The translations under genes and the position numbers were made by a program. This document shows, in pieces, positions 13,118 to 25,575 of a stretch of DNA of 64,000 nucleotides; the first letter of the stretch is position 1, and each line of letters starts with the position of its first letter. The notes beneath the pieces are model-generated. The model saw only the letters and a program-made list of their open reading frames with translations. It did no database searches and was not told where the DNA came from. The DNA is from Mercenaria mercenaria. Its lineage: Eukaryota; Mollusca; Bivalvia; Venerida; Veneridae. The DNA is taken from contig NC_069375.1 of assembly GCF_021730395.1 (NCBI RefSeq), positions 15,771,001 through 15,835,000 of the forward strand, in the 5' to 3' direction.

Positions 13118-14646
13118 AGTACTTTGTATAACACAGCTTATAGCAATTTTTGCCTTGACTGCATCTTGGGCCCTCGAGGTAAGTTCAATGACGACTTATT
13201 ATGCTAACTTTCCTAGATTACTAGGTACGAGAATCACACTGCTATGAATAGAGAGATCTCAAATTTGAATTTTGGTCTGGAGCAACAAAATTTCGGAAGT
13301 AGTTTGCCACGTTTTATGATTATGAGGACTGAATGTTATATTCAGCTTTAAAAGTGGTTAAACAGATTTTGATAAAGTAAGGGAGTAATCACAAAATGTT
13401 ATGACAGGGATTTAACTCTATGTAAGGGGTCTCGATGTTTACTAAATTAATCTCTAACAGAATAACTAAAACTAAAAATGTCATAAAATGGTGCTTGAAT
13501 GTGATTGACCGCCTTTAAATAACCTTGTCTACTACAGTTACCTCCAGGCAGGTTAGTTTTAAGCCCTGTTATAATATAAACCAGCTTGTTATAGATATAT
13601 CTTTATATTTATATTAATAATTGCATTATGTTACCAACCAAATTTCAGACCCATCGTCTTATCAAACGCCATGATGGAGCAGATATAGCACAAGACATTG
13701 TGCATGATATTAAGGAAAATACAGTGGCCATAACAGTCAGCCAAACACCTGCGCATGAATACCTTGTTCCCACTGTCAACTTTCATGATTTTAATACGGT
13801 ATGTCTAGTTCTTCTTTACCCAGTTATTAAAATGGTACTTGAGGGGAGGAGAGAAACTTTTATCAAAGTGATCCGAAATATCAAAAACAGAATAAAGTCT
13901 CCAAAGTGGTGGTTTTACCAGCTGTGTCTTGTTGTCTTCCATGTCCATGTATGTTTGTGCCTGTTTGTTACTTCTATGTTTATATCATTGCATTCATTTA
14001 TGTTTATATATACATGTACTCATCCAGAAAGCACGTGAATGTTATAAGACTTGTTTTTATTTCCTTTTTCTGTTAGACTTTCGTCCCGGCTTTTGTAACA
14101 CAGAAACTGAAAAGCAAATTTAAAACTGCTCAAAATAAGAATATAAGGTTACTTTAAGATGTTGTTTTATTGTAAGTATGAATTGTACAAATGCATTTAG
14201 GAAAACTTGGTATGACTTATGGAAGTGCTAAAATATTTTAATGGTATCGCGCTAGTCTTTTTCCGTTATGATTTTGATATCTTAAATATAGTAAAAGATG
14301 AAAAGATTAGAAGCTGGATTCTTTTATACTAATTAGCCATGTAATTTTGTTAAGTTTCTCCTAAATGTTTTTCTCCAGCCACCTTTCAGTAAATGGTTTT
14401 TGAACTGAAAGGTTGGTCATGAGCGAATTTCATAACATCTAAGCTATATTTTGATTTGAAGTGTTCTTGTACATTTTATCTTGAAATAAACAAGTAGAAT
14501 GCTATTCATGATTAGCATAAATATAACTGTATCTTATTTTACAGAAATATGTCGTGTTTAAGGATATTGAACATGGAGTGTGTCTCCTTACCTACGCACC
14601 AATACCATTTGCTACTCCTAGTATATACAAACTTGTAAGTTAATAA

Positions 14647-14736
<90 letters not shown>

Positions 14737-17079
14737 AGAAATATGCTATGTCATGCCTTCAATAATATCTTGATTTAATATGTTACTAGAAGAGATTATT
14801 TGTAGTTATTTCAAAATTAATTTGATCATCTGGAAGCATGCATATAGAAAACGAAAATGAATTTAATTGATGATTTGGGTTGTCAAACTCGGCCACGAAG
14901 GAATATATTTCTTGCATACCAGAGAGACATTTCCATTGTTTTCAATGGTATTGAAAAAATCTCGCCATACATGCCGGAATATAAAAGTACCATCGCATTG
15001 CGAATTACATTATTTATTACATAGTTGTTTACTGTACTGTAAATTCATTTAATTTCGTGGGCATGAAATTTCGTTGTTTTGGTCAAAACGGCAATTTCGT
15101 GGGGATATGAATGCGTAGATTTCAACTTTTGAACATAAAATGAATTGGAATTTTACTTGTTCGTTGGGATTAAATTGCGTGGATTGACTCAACCACGAAA
15201 TTCACGAAAATTAGTCCCCCACGAATATTAATGATTTCACAGTATGCCATTTTATGACTGAATGCGTCATTTAAAAATCAAGACGTTTATTACTTCGCTA
15301 CTATATGAAAGAGAAAAATGATTTTCTATTTCGACGACTTTTGCAGATTAATGATAATTATGCATGAAAAATCTATCATCACTGTCTAAACAGTTACCCT
15401 CGAGCCGCTTACAATAACACTTTTACCATTGAACGTCAAGTAGACAGCCAAAGCAGCATTTAGACATAAAAACTCACACATGATGTTCCATATCGGCTCT
15501 CTATTTAACTATAATCCAGTCCTTGTAAGATGACCAAATCCATTAGAACACATAGTATGTTAGATGTCCCAGTTTAACGAAACACATAGCTTGTAAGATA
15601 TCAAAATACATTGGAACAATTAGCTTGTACCATTGAAAACAATTAGCTCGTAAGATGCCTAATGTACAGAATTACATCAATAGCTTTTAAGATGTCCCAA
15701 TCCATTGGAACAGTTAGCTCGTAAGATGCCCAAATCCACTGGAACAAATAGCTTGTAAGTTTTCCCAATGCACTGGAACACATAGCGTGTAAGATTGGAC
15801 GGCTGCTTACAGCTGAATGACCGACAACAGGAAGAGTATTGTGCTTCACTAATCTTAAACTATGTCGTTTTAAACCCTAGCAATGTAGGTTTTATCATTT
15901 AACTATTTGAAATCAGAAAAGTAGCAAAACAAAAATCAGCTAGGCATACGTCTCTTTCAGGGGAGAACAGACTTGACATTAGCGTACACAGCAGAAGTGC
16001 AAAATAAAATTCTTAGCAATGACGAAATCCGTTTGAGAGCTGGTTCTAACATTGGCGATTTCTGTGCAGACTACAAGACATTATGGATGGATCTTATACC
16101 TAAACATGACAACAAACTGGCCAAAAGAGGAGAGGATGAACCAGGTAGGGGCAATAACAATAAGTTTCAGGCAGCCATTCCCGATACAGAAATATATTTG
16201 CGTCTGTAGCCACAGGTACTATGAGTCCATTTCTTAAAAACCTTCTGAATCAGTTTTCCCTCTGTTCTTTATTAATCTCTGACTTGTTAACTCCTATTAT
16301 ATTATATACCTATGGTAAAAACACGCACTCAAAGAATTCAAAATCCATATCACAAAATATGAGAATTAGATTCCGTATTACTGCTTTCATTAGTATTCAG
16401 TACACGATAATGAAATAGTTCTGTGTTTCAGAATTTATTGTCACTTTTGCCACTAAAGCTGAAAGCAAACAACAGTTGGAAGTATATATGATAAGGGGGT
16501 CATTTTAACTGTAGCGCTTGATCAAGGAATGTATACGTCTCTTGTAATCCAGCCCAAAGGGCCAAATACAACAACCCATATCAATTTATTGTTAGAAAAA
16601 CCTTATTATATAATGGACTTTGTTATTGACCGATCAGAATGTATAATTCTTTCACTGGACTAGTCACACCCGTACCCGAATTATTGTCTACAGCATAAAT
16701 GCATTGACATAACAAGTCAGTAATGTCATATATTAAAACAAAACTAAAAATGCCTCCGAAATGGAAATCGTATGGCAGTGTATGTATGAACATGTCAGTC
16801 TTAAATATATAGATATAATATAGCAATCGACAAAACAGAGGAGAACCACCTCGGAACTGTCCAAACGGTTAGTGGTGAGCACCATGTCCCTCTCATAACC
16901 CCATCCATGATCCAAAACTACATGATAGTGTTGATTCATGTAAATAGCATAATTTTATGCTTGTATTACTGACATTTCGTAACTTTCTTTCAGAACCTTG
17001 CGCTCTTGCTTGCGGAGTATGTATAGTAGAGGCAGACAAAGGATACCAAACAGTTGGAGCTGCAAATGTGCTTGGTTGA
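13118..17079 (+). CDS. BRICHOS-domain secreted precursor, five visible exons
   Basis: Visible exons are 13118-13178 (signal peptide, ITQLIAIFALTAS), 13649-13798, 14545-14634, 15961-16144 and 16994-17079 (TGA at 17077). All join in frame. A linker (DGADIAQDIVHD) leads to BRICHOS strands with the conserved Asp (NFHDFNTKYVVFKD), first Cys (GVCLLTYAP) and second Cys (IGDFCADYKTLWMDLIP). Compare the chondromodulin-like spacing CYI...LCGDLPIFWL, which is family knowledge. After the domain come LAKR and a 31-residue tail with three Cys (PCALACGVCIV). This is the architecture of BRICHOS pro-peptides, in which the tail is the client or mature peptide; here the tail is acidic. The codon matching the start ATG of the left paralogue is GTA, so the start must lie in an unseen upstream exon or is lost. 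The BRICHOS call rests on motif reading; I ran no profile search. Confidence 0.78.
14650..14733. repeat. (TA)n microsatellite
   Basis: About 84 bp of perfect TA repeats just after the third visible exon of the right BRICHOS gene, intronic. Confidence 0.97.
15035..15244. mobile_element. MITE, 210 bp, TA-flanked type
   Basis: Inverted ends read TACTGTAAATTCATTTAAT at the left and, reverse-complemented, TACTGTGAAATCATTAAT at the right, followed on both sides by 'ttcgtggg'. The interior repeats 'cacgaaatt'-like pieces. It lies in the intron between 14634 and 15961. TA termini suggest a Tc1/mariner-type mobiliser (inference). Confidence 0.65.
15525..15795. repeat. Degenerate minisatellite, ~40-bp unit
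   Basis: At least six imperfect copies of a unit like 'agctcgtaagatgccc' + 'aatccattggaacaa', intronic in the right BRICHOS gene. Confidence 0.7.
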
Positions 17080-17264
17080 AATATATGCCTATCTTAAACA
17101 GGAGAATAAAAATTATCTGAGTCTGATTTTTTATGTTATCTAAATCAACTGGCACGCAGAGTTAGAATGAGCAATTTCGATATTCTTTTGACCGCACTTT
17201 ATAAATGACTGTTTCTATAAAATTAATGCGCATGTATTAACACTTTCGATAAGGTTATTTCTTC
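17080..17264. other. 3' flank of the right BRICHOS gene
   Basis: Follows the stop at 17077-17079. No strong AATAAA was assigned within 100 bp; 'gagaataaaaatt' near 17100 may serve. Confidence 0.3.
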
Positions 17265-17515
17265 AAAAGATAGCCTAGTGGTAGAGCGTCCGCTTCGAGT
17301 GCGGGAGGTCACGGGTTCGATCCCCGGCCGCGTCATACCAAAGACGTAAAAAATGATACCAGTACCTCCCTTGCTTGGCGCTCAGCATTAAAAGGGAAAC
17401 TGGCCTCTTCTCTCATACCCTCGTGGCGATGGATTCCATCAGGATGAGGTGTCGAGAGTGATTCATATAAGTTGTTTTAAAACGACCTAAAATAAATTCT
17501 GTATAAACTAAAAGA
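17265..17515 (+). mobile_element. tRNA-derived SINE (family B)
   Basis: The tRNA-like head at 17269-17335 has an A box (tagcctagtggtagagc), an anticodon stem and loop (ccgc-ttcgagt-gcgg) and a B box (gggttcgatcccc). A non-tRNA body follows, ending with 'gagagtgattcatataag' and an AT-rich tail. The tail block is shared with the SINE at 37330-37560. Confidence 0.8.
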
Positions 17516-18777
17516 TAAGACTGCTGTGGATGTTAGTTAGTTTTCCTTGTATTACTATAAGAAAACGTACCCTCCCCCACCCCTCCCCCACCCACTTTTA
17601 AAGATATTTGGAAAATATGAGTAATTACTACACTGTGACTACCCATATTTGAATGAACATCAAATGATGATTTATTTTAGTGAATTTTGAGTATAGTATA
17701 TCATTAAAAAGCATCGTTTTAATGTGGTAGGGAAAACTGAAAGGGTGAACTTATACTGCCTTGTTACATTAGCTAGCTTTTATTGCGACTTGGTCGGGAG
17801 TCCGCTTAATGTGTGGAAGCGCCCGTATTCAATTCCCAGTTTTCTATAGGTATGCATTTTGTAAGATTAAAGAACAAACATATCTTAACAGCATCAAATC
17901 ACTATTTCCTTAACGTTTGCACCGCTAAATAAAATTCGAGAAAGCTACCTTTGTTCCTACCTAAGTTTATGCTCTCATGTTTACAGCTCTGCAAAGATCA
18001 ACCAATTTGTTAGTCAGCCGGTCGATAGATAATATGTTTCCACTATTGTAAACTCCATATATACTCCGTACATGATTGTCTGTGGTGATTAGATTGTTAC
18101 TTTGTCAAGGGTATGGTCACATGATATATACAGTGAAAATGTCACTACTCAGTGACGTTACACGCATGTCTACAGACAATGATTGATCAAAGCCGGTACA
18201 TGATCATTACAAATATTTAGATAAAAAAGTCGGGATCGCACCTATTTGTTTTTTGAGTTGTTTCCAGAATAATTACTAGGAAATAGTTAGCCAAAGAACA
18301 CAAGCGGGAAAACTTATAGAGTGGCTGATTGTGGTTAGAAGATATGCTATAGTTATTTGGAGGTCAAGTTTATTCTAACTCTCAGTTAAACAATAAATTG
18401 TGAGTAGTTAAAGACTCTTCATGAGTTAATCAGTAATCATATAATAAAAAAAAAAATCAAAGTACCTTAGTGGTCCAATGTTCGTAAAGGTTACAGACAA
18501 GAAAAAAGATTCGTGACTGACTTGCAGTCCATATAAAGATGAAACAACACAATACAATAAAAATCACTTTCTTTTCCGTTCCTTTAATGATGTCTTTGCT
18601 ACAGTGCACAATCTACCCCGTGAGTTTATAAACCCAGTCACACATATTTATTTACTGATAATAACTCGAGGTAACTTCCCATGAACAGACTCAGTCAAAC
18701 CCAGTCAGACTCTGCTATTATTTCACTTGGTTGCATTCTATGCTTCCAAAGGCTCTTCTAATCGATTTAATCATGAC
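17516..18777. other. Intergenic, no gene seen
   Basis: AT-rich, with a C-rich patch near 17570-17595. A stretch at 18690-18755 containing 'ggttgcattctatgcttcc' is shared with 53425-53475, so it is a dispersed repeat. Confidence 0.45.
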
Positions 18778-19014
18778 TGAGCCGTGCCATGAGAAAACCA
18801 ACATAGTGGGTTTGCGACCAGCATGGATCCAGACCAGCCTGCGCATCCGCGCAGTCTGGTCAGGCTCCATGCTGTTCGCTTTTAAAGCCTATTGGAATAG
18901 AAGAAACTGTTAGCGAACAGCATGGATCCTGACCAGACTGCGCGGATGCGCAGGCTGGTCTGGATCCAGGCTGGTCGCAAAGCCACTATGTTGGTTTTCC
19001 CATGGCACGGCTCA
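18778..19014. mobile_element. Foldback (palindromic) element, 237 bp
   Basis: Almost the whole element is one inverted repeat. Arms start TGAGCCGTGCCATG and end CATGGCACGGCTCA, and each contains 'catggatccagaccagcc'-like sequence around a short spacer near 18885-18910. A second copy lies at 37940-38145. I recall this family as abundant in venerid clams, but that is unverified. Confidence 0.8.
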
Positions 19015-19261
19015 ATTGTATTTTTTTCTTCAGAATTAATTATTTGAAAAATCATTATATAGTGAGAGAGGTATACATGTTATTGATTTATATGTATTAA
19101 TCTACTATTTCAAAACTCAAAAACAAAATTAGGAGAGTGAGCCATGAGACGTAAAAGGACATTTAATTTTCTAACTTCTTCTTTGAAAAACGACATGAAG
19201 TACTGTCCTCTAGCCATCCAAGGACTGTACCTGTCGGGCACTTTGCGGGACTTAGTTTAAT

Positions 19262-19263
<2 letters not shown>

Positions 19264-19294
<31 letters not shown>
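19264..19294. repeat. Poly-T tract (31 bp)
   Basis: Homopolymer of T. It could be a minus-strand poly(A) tail, but no element body is recognisable beside it. Confidence 0.9.
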
Positions 19295-19296
<2 letters not shown>

Positions 19297-20796
19297 ATAT
19301 TTTCATTTCGACATATATACATAACATTCAAAGTAATTAATCGTATATTGAAATGAAAAAAAAGCAATGGGTTGGACTTTAAGTTACTAGTATGCCAACA
19401 TTATAAACAGTCCTCCCCACTTCGCAGGACTCTGAAAAGATTGTCTTTTCAATTGTATTCTGTTCACAGTTCTAGATTGTTATTAAGAAGAAGACAGTTC
19501 ATTCTCCGTATTACATGTTCTTGATCACGAATGACTTGTAGTATAATTTTCTTTCTTTTATAAAAAAATCATGTACATATTTGCGTATAGTACTTGACTT
19601 GACCAACACCTCGTATGTACCAAAGTTACAACTACATTTAATATACGTTTCAGATAGCCCGTCTATTTAGTTCGAAGTCCATGTAGATCCGAATTATATG
19701 AAATCGACTTTTATACGGTTTTTATACTAGAGATGCATTTACTCGCATGTCTACTTAAAACAGGTTCTTTGCATTTTAGTATGTGTACCTTGGACAAATC
19801 AGTTATATTTCGAAAATGTCTTCATTTTGAAAAAATAGAATAATCATTACTAGCAAAATATAAAAACAATCCCAAATCTGAACTACAAATAAATAAGATG
19901 ATTCCTCCGAAACAAGATATTTCCTCCAAATTATTTCCACAATGACTTGCACATCTACAATATTCATATACAGTTCGATTATTTTCATAGGCTTTTTGCA
20001 AGGTTAAACACAGTGTGCACTTCGGTGCTCAGATACTATTTAAAGAAAAACTGACATACACCCTTAAATATTCCAACAATTTCAGGTAAATAAAGTAAAG
20101 AGGTTGCTGTAATACATGCACACATCCACAAATTTGGTAAGTACACTGGCAAAGATATAGTATAAAATGAGTAACCAAAGAAATTACAAAATACTAGACA
20201 AAAAGGCAGACCAAGCATTTCTAACATAAAATATATGAATGTATTTATGTTTTCTTACCATTCTTTTTTACCGTTTATTCTATGTCATTTCTAACGTTTG
20301 GTGTCCATAATTTGCCTCAAATACTAATTTTAGTATAAAAAGAGAGTTCGCCGGTAAAACAGTTACGAATGGAAATATCTATTTTGACGACAAAACAAAA
20401 TGTGAAATTATTTCTAGCTGTTATGGGAAATGCAACGATAAATTTGATTTAGAACAATCACCAGTTATTCCACAGAATGACTATTAACTATATATACACT
20501 CTTATAAGTTAAATTCATAAATAACAAATTATTATACAACATTTATAAATAACACTCTTTTCATGCACATGTACACTTTCAAATGTGCTTTACATGTCTT
20601 GATATAACTTCCAAAAATACAAATAATAATGAATTCAAAAGAAACAATGGAAGTAGCCTTTTTTATTAACAAATTATGAAAAAAATATAAAAAGTAGAAA
20701 AAACCAAACAAGGCAAACATATACAAAAAATTAAAACTTACCTGACACTGGGATAAAATACTGTTCTACACTTTAATATGGAAAAAAATCTATCAG
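19295..20796. other. Intergenic, no feature seen
   Basis: AT-rich sequence with only short open frames of non-coding character. Confidence 0.45.
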
Positions 20797-21120
20797 TTAT
20801 TTTGCGATACGCTGTACAATGAACTGGGATTTAAGCAGGTTTTTAAAAGCAACCAGTTCGTCAGCTTCCATAATCTTGACGCGAAGGGAGTTCCAAAGCT
20901 TGGGAGCAGTGAACGAAAAGCCCTGATTGTCATACATCACGACTTTAGACTTTACCACAACCAATGACAGCGTGTCTTGTCATCTTAGGTTTCTAACGGT
21001 CTATACACTTCATACGTAGGGGATTTATCATGTAAAGTCGTAAGGGTGTCGGTCAGAAACTTGTACCGTACTGTATATTTCACTGTTGACCAGATGCGTT
21101 CCTTCAATACAGGTATTATA
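20797..21120 (-). mobile_element. LINE 3' end (C-terminus of a non-LTR retrotransposon ORF2)
   Basis: The minus-strand frame 20972..20797 reads GFSFTAPKLWNSLR, then EADELVAFKNLLKSQF, and ends IVQRIAK-stop. APKLWNSL is the conserved C-terminal block of CR1/L2/Jockey-type ORF2 proteins. Upstream, in a second frame (about 21115-20985), are KYTVRYKFLTDTL and KSPTYEVYRPLE, the usual preceding block. A frameshift between the two blocks and the missing 5' part show a dead, truncated copy. The element probably ends near 20790, but no tail is clear. Confidence 0.75.
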
Positions 21121-21379
21121 TGACTGTGACAGAATGTGAACAGAAATCAATTACATACTGATGAGTCAAAACAGGGAGCGTGATGGAAGATAAGTACTAC
21201 AAAATAGTTTGGTTGGACCTCACAGTGAGCCAATAAAGAGAGAAGTAGATGAATTTGTCGGGAATGAAACAAAATTTAAAAACATATATATATATATATA
21301 GGAAAGTTCCAAAAACATTTTACAGTTTCAAATGTGTTGTTCTGTGTATTATCAGAGAGTATCCGAACATTCTGACAAG

Positions 21380-23840
21380 TACGGTTGCACAGAGGTGACA
21401 TCCGCAACACTATTTATATTGTGGCCACAACTTAGTAAATTGTGGCCACGACTTAGTAAATCGTGGCCAAAATTTAGTAACTTGTGGCCACAACTTAGTA
21501 AATTGTGGCCACAACTTATTAATTTGTGGCTTCAACTTAGTAAATTGTGGCCACAAGTTACTAAGTTGTGGCCACAACTTAGTAAATCGTGGCCAAAATT
21601 TAGTAACTTGTGGCCACAACTTAGTAAATTGTGGCCACAATTTGATAAGTTGTGGCCACAATATAATAACTCATGACCACGACTTATATCAGCCAATCGA
21701 AACTATAAATAGATGGATAGACGGACGGACAGATGAATAGATCGGATGATACCTACCTACTTATTTATTTGTCAGCACTTCCGGCCGTCTATATATCTTC
21801 CATTCCTGTCTTACCCTTTGCAGTGACGTAGAATTTTATGCGTCCATTTCGTATGGTTGCTGATTTCTGCCATTTTGCGCTATCTACCTGCGACCCTTTC
21901 GAGCGAAAACACGAGATTTAACGATTTAAATGCGGGGACGCAGGCTGAAAACTCTCTATTGAGTGGGGAAGCGGATCGAAAGCACGATAATTACCGGGGT
22001 CACGGGGTGTGAATTAGTAGCTGGTATGTCAGGGTTGGGGAGCGAAAACACGATAATTAGCGCTGCTTAAACATAGTATTTCCGAACCGCGCCCGGGCAT
22101 CCAGTTACCAAATGTCACCCCGCGATCTGGTTAAACATCATGTTTCCACACCTTGCCCCCACTAAATAGCGAGTTATCACCCCAAACACCCACCATTTTA
22201 ACTTATAAATTTCACGTGTTTTCGCTGGGCGCGGTCACCAGGCGAAAACTCGTTATTTAACGTTTATAAGCAGTGCTAATTATCGTATTTTTGCACCGCG
22301 CCCCAGACATACCAGTTACTAAATCGCCCTTGTGGGGTTTCGGCCTGCGTTCTCGACATTTTAACTTGCTAATTCTCGTGTTTTCGCTCGACGGGCACAC
22401 GGGCTGAAAATATAATTTAATTGGGCTAAAACGCGAATTGGCAGAATTTAGCATCCTTACAAAATGGACGTGCATAAAAGTGTCTACGTCCCTGCAACGG
22501 GTTAGACAGGAATGGAAGATAGACAGACGGATAGAAAGACAAATAAATAGGTATTGTACTATTAAGTTGACCTGTCAAAATATGTTTCTGACTTTCATAT
22601 TAATCATATTTAGGCTTGATCAGAATATAATGACAGCCGGGACCAAGTTTTGACAGGTCAAATAAATTGCACAATAGATAGGTAGGTACCATCCAATCCA
22701 TCCGTCCGTCAATCCATCCGTCCATCGGTCCGTCCTTCCGTCGATCCATCCATATATCTACCTTTTATTCCTGTTTAACATTTGCTGGTACGTACACACT
22801 TTTGTGCGCTCCTATTTTGCACTCCTATACAGCAGCTGAGAAAAAACATTCGTTTCGATTGGCTAATTCTGTCATTCCGCGTTTTAGCCTTATTAAATTA
22901 TATTTTCGCCTCGTGGCCACGTCGCGAGAAAACACGAGAATAAACAGGTTCAAATGTTGAGAAAGCAGGCCGAAACCCCGCCAGGGAGATTAAGAAACTG
23001 GTATGTCTGGGGCGCGGGGCGAAAACATGATAATTAGCGCTGCTTAAACTTTTAATAGCAATTTATCGCCTGGTGACCCCGACGGGCGAAAACACTTGAA
23101 ATTTACAACTAATAATGGCAGGGGTTCGGGGTGATAACTCGCTATATAGCGGGGGCGAGGAGCGGAAACATGATAATTATCAAGATCGCGGGGTGAGATT
23201 TAGTAAGTGGAAATTTGGGGCGCGGTTTGAGAACACTACGTTAAAGCAGCGCTAATCATCGTGTTTTCGCTCCCCATCACCGACATACCAGTTACTTCTT
23301 CTCACCCAGAAAAATTGTAATTATCGTGTTTTCGCTCCGCGTCCCTGCGAAAATAGAGAGTTTTCAACCTTCGTCCCCGCATTTTAACTTGTTATCTCGT
23401 GTTTTCGCTCGACAGGGTTGCGGGGAGATAACGCAAAATGGCAGAAATCAGCAACCATACGAAATGAACGCACAAAAATGTCTACGTCACTGCGAAGTGT
23501 GATACAGGAAGGGAAGACAGACGGACGGAAGTACAAACAAATAAATAAGTAGGTAGGTACGTAGACCCTGTACCATCCAATCTATTCATTCGTCCGTCTA
23601 TCCATCTATTTCGATTGGCTAATAAGTCGTGGTCACTAAGTTGTGGCCACAATTTACTAAGTTGAGGCCACGATTTACTAAATTGTGGCCACAATTTACT
23701 AAGTTGAGGTCACGATTTACTAAGTTGTGGCCACAATTTAGTAACTTGTGGCCACAAGTTACTAAATTGTGGCCACGATTTACTATGTTGTGGCCACAAT
23801 ATAAATAAAGTGTTGCGGATGTCACCTCTGTGCCACCGTA
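21380..23840. mobile_element. Foldback element, 2461 bp, with 6-bp target duplication
   Basis: Flanked by GACAAG on both sides (21374-21379 and 23841-23846). Inverted ends are tacggttgcacagaggtgac and, reverse-complemented at the right, tacggtggcacagaggtgac. The arms are about 500 bp. Each holds an array of ~21-bp units GTGGCCACAACTTAGTAAA (about 21420-21680 and 23626-23805), then 'tggctgatttctgcc'-type and 'ggacggacagatg'-type blocks. The core (21890-23420) repeats GCGAAAACACG motifs on both strands and has a further inner inverted repeat around 22560-22660 (ttgacctgtcaaaa / ttttgacaggtcaa). There is no transposase. Long frames across the arrays (LWPQLSK repeated) are repeat artefacts. Confidence 0.82.
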
Positions 23841-23846
23841 GACAAG

Positions 23847-24734
23847 ACTGTCAAAGCCTGTATATATCTTTGTGTATTGTATGTGATTACCTTTAAAGTG
23901 AAAGCCGCATGTGAAATAGGATTAATTGTTTTACTGTTTCTGTTTTATTGTAAAAGCGGTCGTGAAAATTTGGTAACCTTCTTCTTGGCCTTTTCGAGAA
24001 AACAAAATTGAATGCAATTGCATTTAATTTTTTGTTGTCTTATTCCATTTTATTTGTTTACACTGCACTGCGAAGGCATAGCTAGTTCCATTCATTGCTA
24101 ATCAATAGTAAGCCCAGTAAAATTTGAATTTTGAGACACATTTTCAATTACAAGACAATGCCTGGGTACAGTTGTGAATTTGCATTGTTTTATAAATATG
24201 TGACTATAATTCGATTCAAAAGGCCAGATCTAGTTTGGAACATGTCTAGGTATTGGCTGGGCTATTACATGTTTGTGATGTTTGAATGAAATTTATTACA
24301 TTTGAATATGTGAATGAACAATTTTAAGCATGGTTCTTCATAACATAGTTCTGCACAATTTAATAAACGAAAAGTAATAGTGTATTCATTGTTCTGGATA
24401 ATACAGAATTAAGCCTTTGTCATTGCTTTTCAAAGACAAATATTACATTGCTATATATATATCTCATTTTTGCGTACAAATGCTGTCTTTTCATAAATTG
24501 TCGTACATAACATATTAGACTAATTTAGTAGTTGCTAAACGTTGAAATTAGTACTGTTGTCGTGTTCCGTGCATTAACTTGAACAAAAGTAAACTAAACG
24601 ATTTTCCAGAAACAAATTGGACCGTATTTGATATAATGCGTCCCTTAGAAAGGATCTAATATCAAAGTAATAAACAATCTATTAGAATATTTATTTGTGC
24701 AAGTTAGCTCATGTGTCCATGTTATGAGGAATCA
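23847..24734. other. Intergenic, no feature seen
   Basis: Plain AT-rich sequence, with no gene or repeat recognised. Confidence 0.45.
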
Positions 24735-25100
24735 AAAACAAGAGTGTCATAATGGCCCTAGGTCAATCACATGACCTTGACTACAACACCTTGAATATAT
24801 GTATGACATCCTATATCACGAATGTTGTGTTCAGAATGAAAAACATAAATGCTGACTTGGGCAAAGATACATGTATGACCAAGACAAAAAAAAACAGGAC
24901 TTAGCTCTGTGATCTTGAACTTGAAGACTTGGCCCTGAGAAATGTGTCAAGACATACTCTTATCACACTGGTATCAATTACATGTAGCATGAAAACAATA
25001 CAGAAAATATATAACATCACATTCTATATAGGACACATACCACAGCATTTATAAGAAAGTCCTCGATTACAGTGTAAATAAAAAGATATTAAAACAGCGA
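24735..25100. repeat. Dispersed satellite-like repeat (ACAAGAG-type)
   Basis: Starts 'aacaagagtgtcataatggcc' in part, followed by 'aggtcaatcacatgacc' and 'ttgaccttg'-like pieces. The same kind of start (aacaagagggccata) recurs at 25576. Confidence 0.45.
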
Positions 25101-25264
25101 TATTAGTCTTAACATCTTTGAATATAAATCTGCTTTAACAAACTCTCGAACACAAAGATTTAAGTACATGCTACTTCGTCCTACCACACTCCACTTTAGT
25201 ATATCTTCCTATGAAAGCCACCCGCGATACTTTTAAACAGTTGCGAATTAATCTGGGGTCATTT

Positions 25265-25480
25265 TTGTTTGTTTATTTTAGGTTTAGCGCCCAACAGTAT
25301 TTCAGTTATTGTTACGGCGAGCTTTCAACGTAACCGGAGTTCTTTAATTCTGAACCAGAAACTACCTGATTTTAGCAAACTCCCCATGAATCAGAGGTTG
25401 GGCCTTCGGTTTGAACTCACCATGCAATCCATAATCAGTAAAAAACTTATTGAGCTAAGGGTGCTAGCTGGTTGAAATTG
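25265..25480 (-). mobile_element. SINE family C, truncated body, minus strand
   Basis: Contains 'tttagcgcccaacagta', 'agttattgttacggcg', 'ccccatgaatcagagg' and related pieces, shared in order with copies at 26160-26400 and 29325-29590. The 29 kb copy retains the tRNA-like head at its high-coordinate end, which gives the minus orientation. Confidence 0.6.
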
Positions 25481-25575
25481 GCTTTTGCGGTTTACTAGAC
25501 GTTCTTTGAAGAAATTGTGGACAGCAGCAGGACAGACACCCAACAAGCCTTAAAGCTCAACATGAGCCAATTTTA

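Noticed and set aside
17269-17335. Functional tRNA gene
   Set aside because: The tRNA-like head is followed by a SINE body and tail, so it is part of a SINE.
21332-21676. Long frames with repeated LWPQLSK in both orientations
   Set aside because: They arise from the 21-bp array of the foldback element and exist on both strands; not protein-coding.
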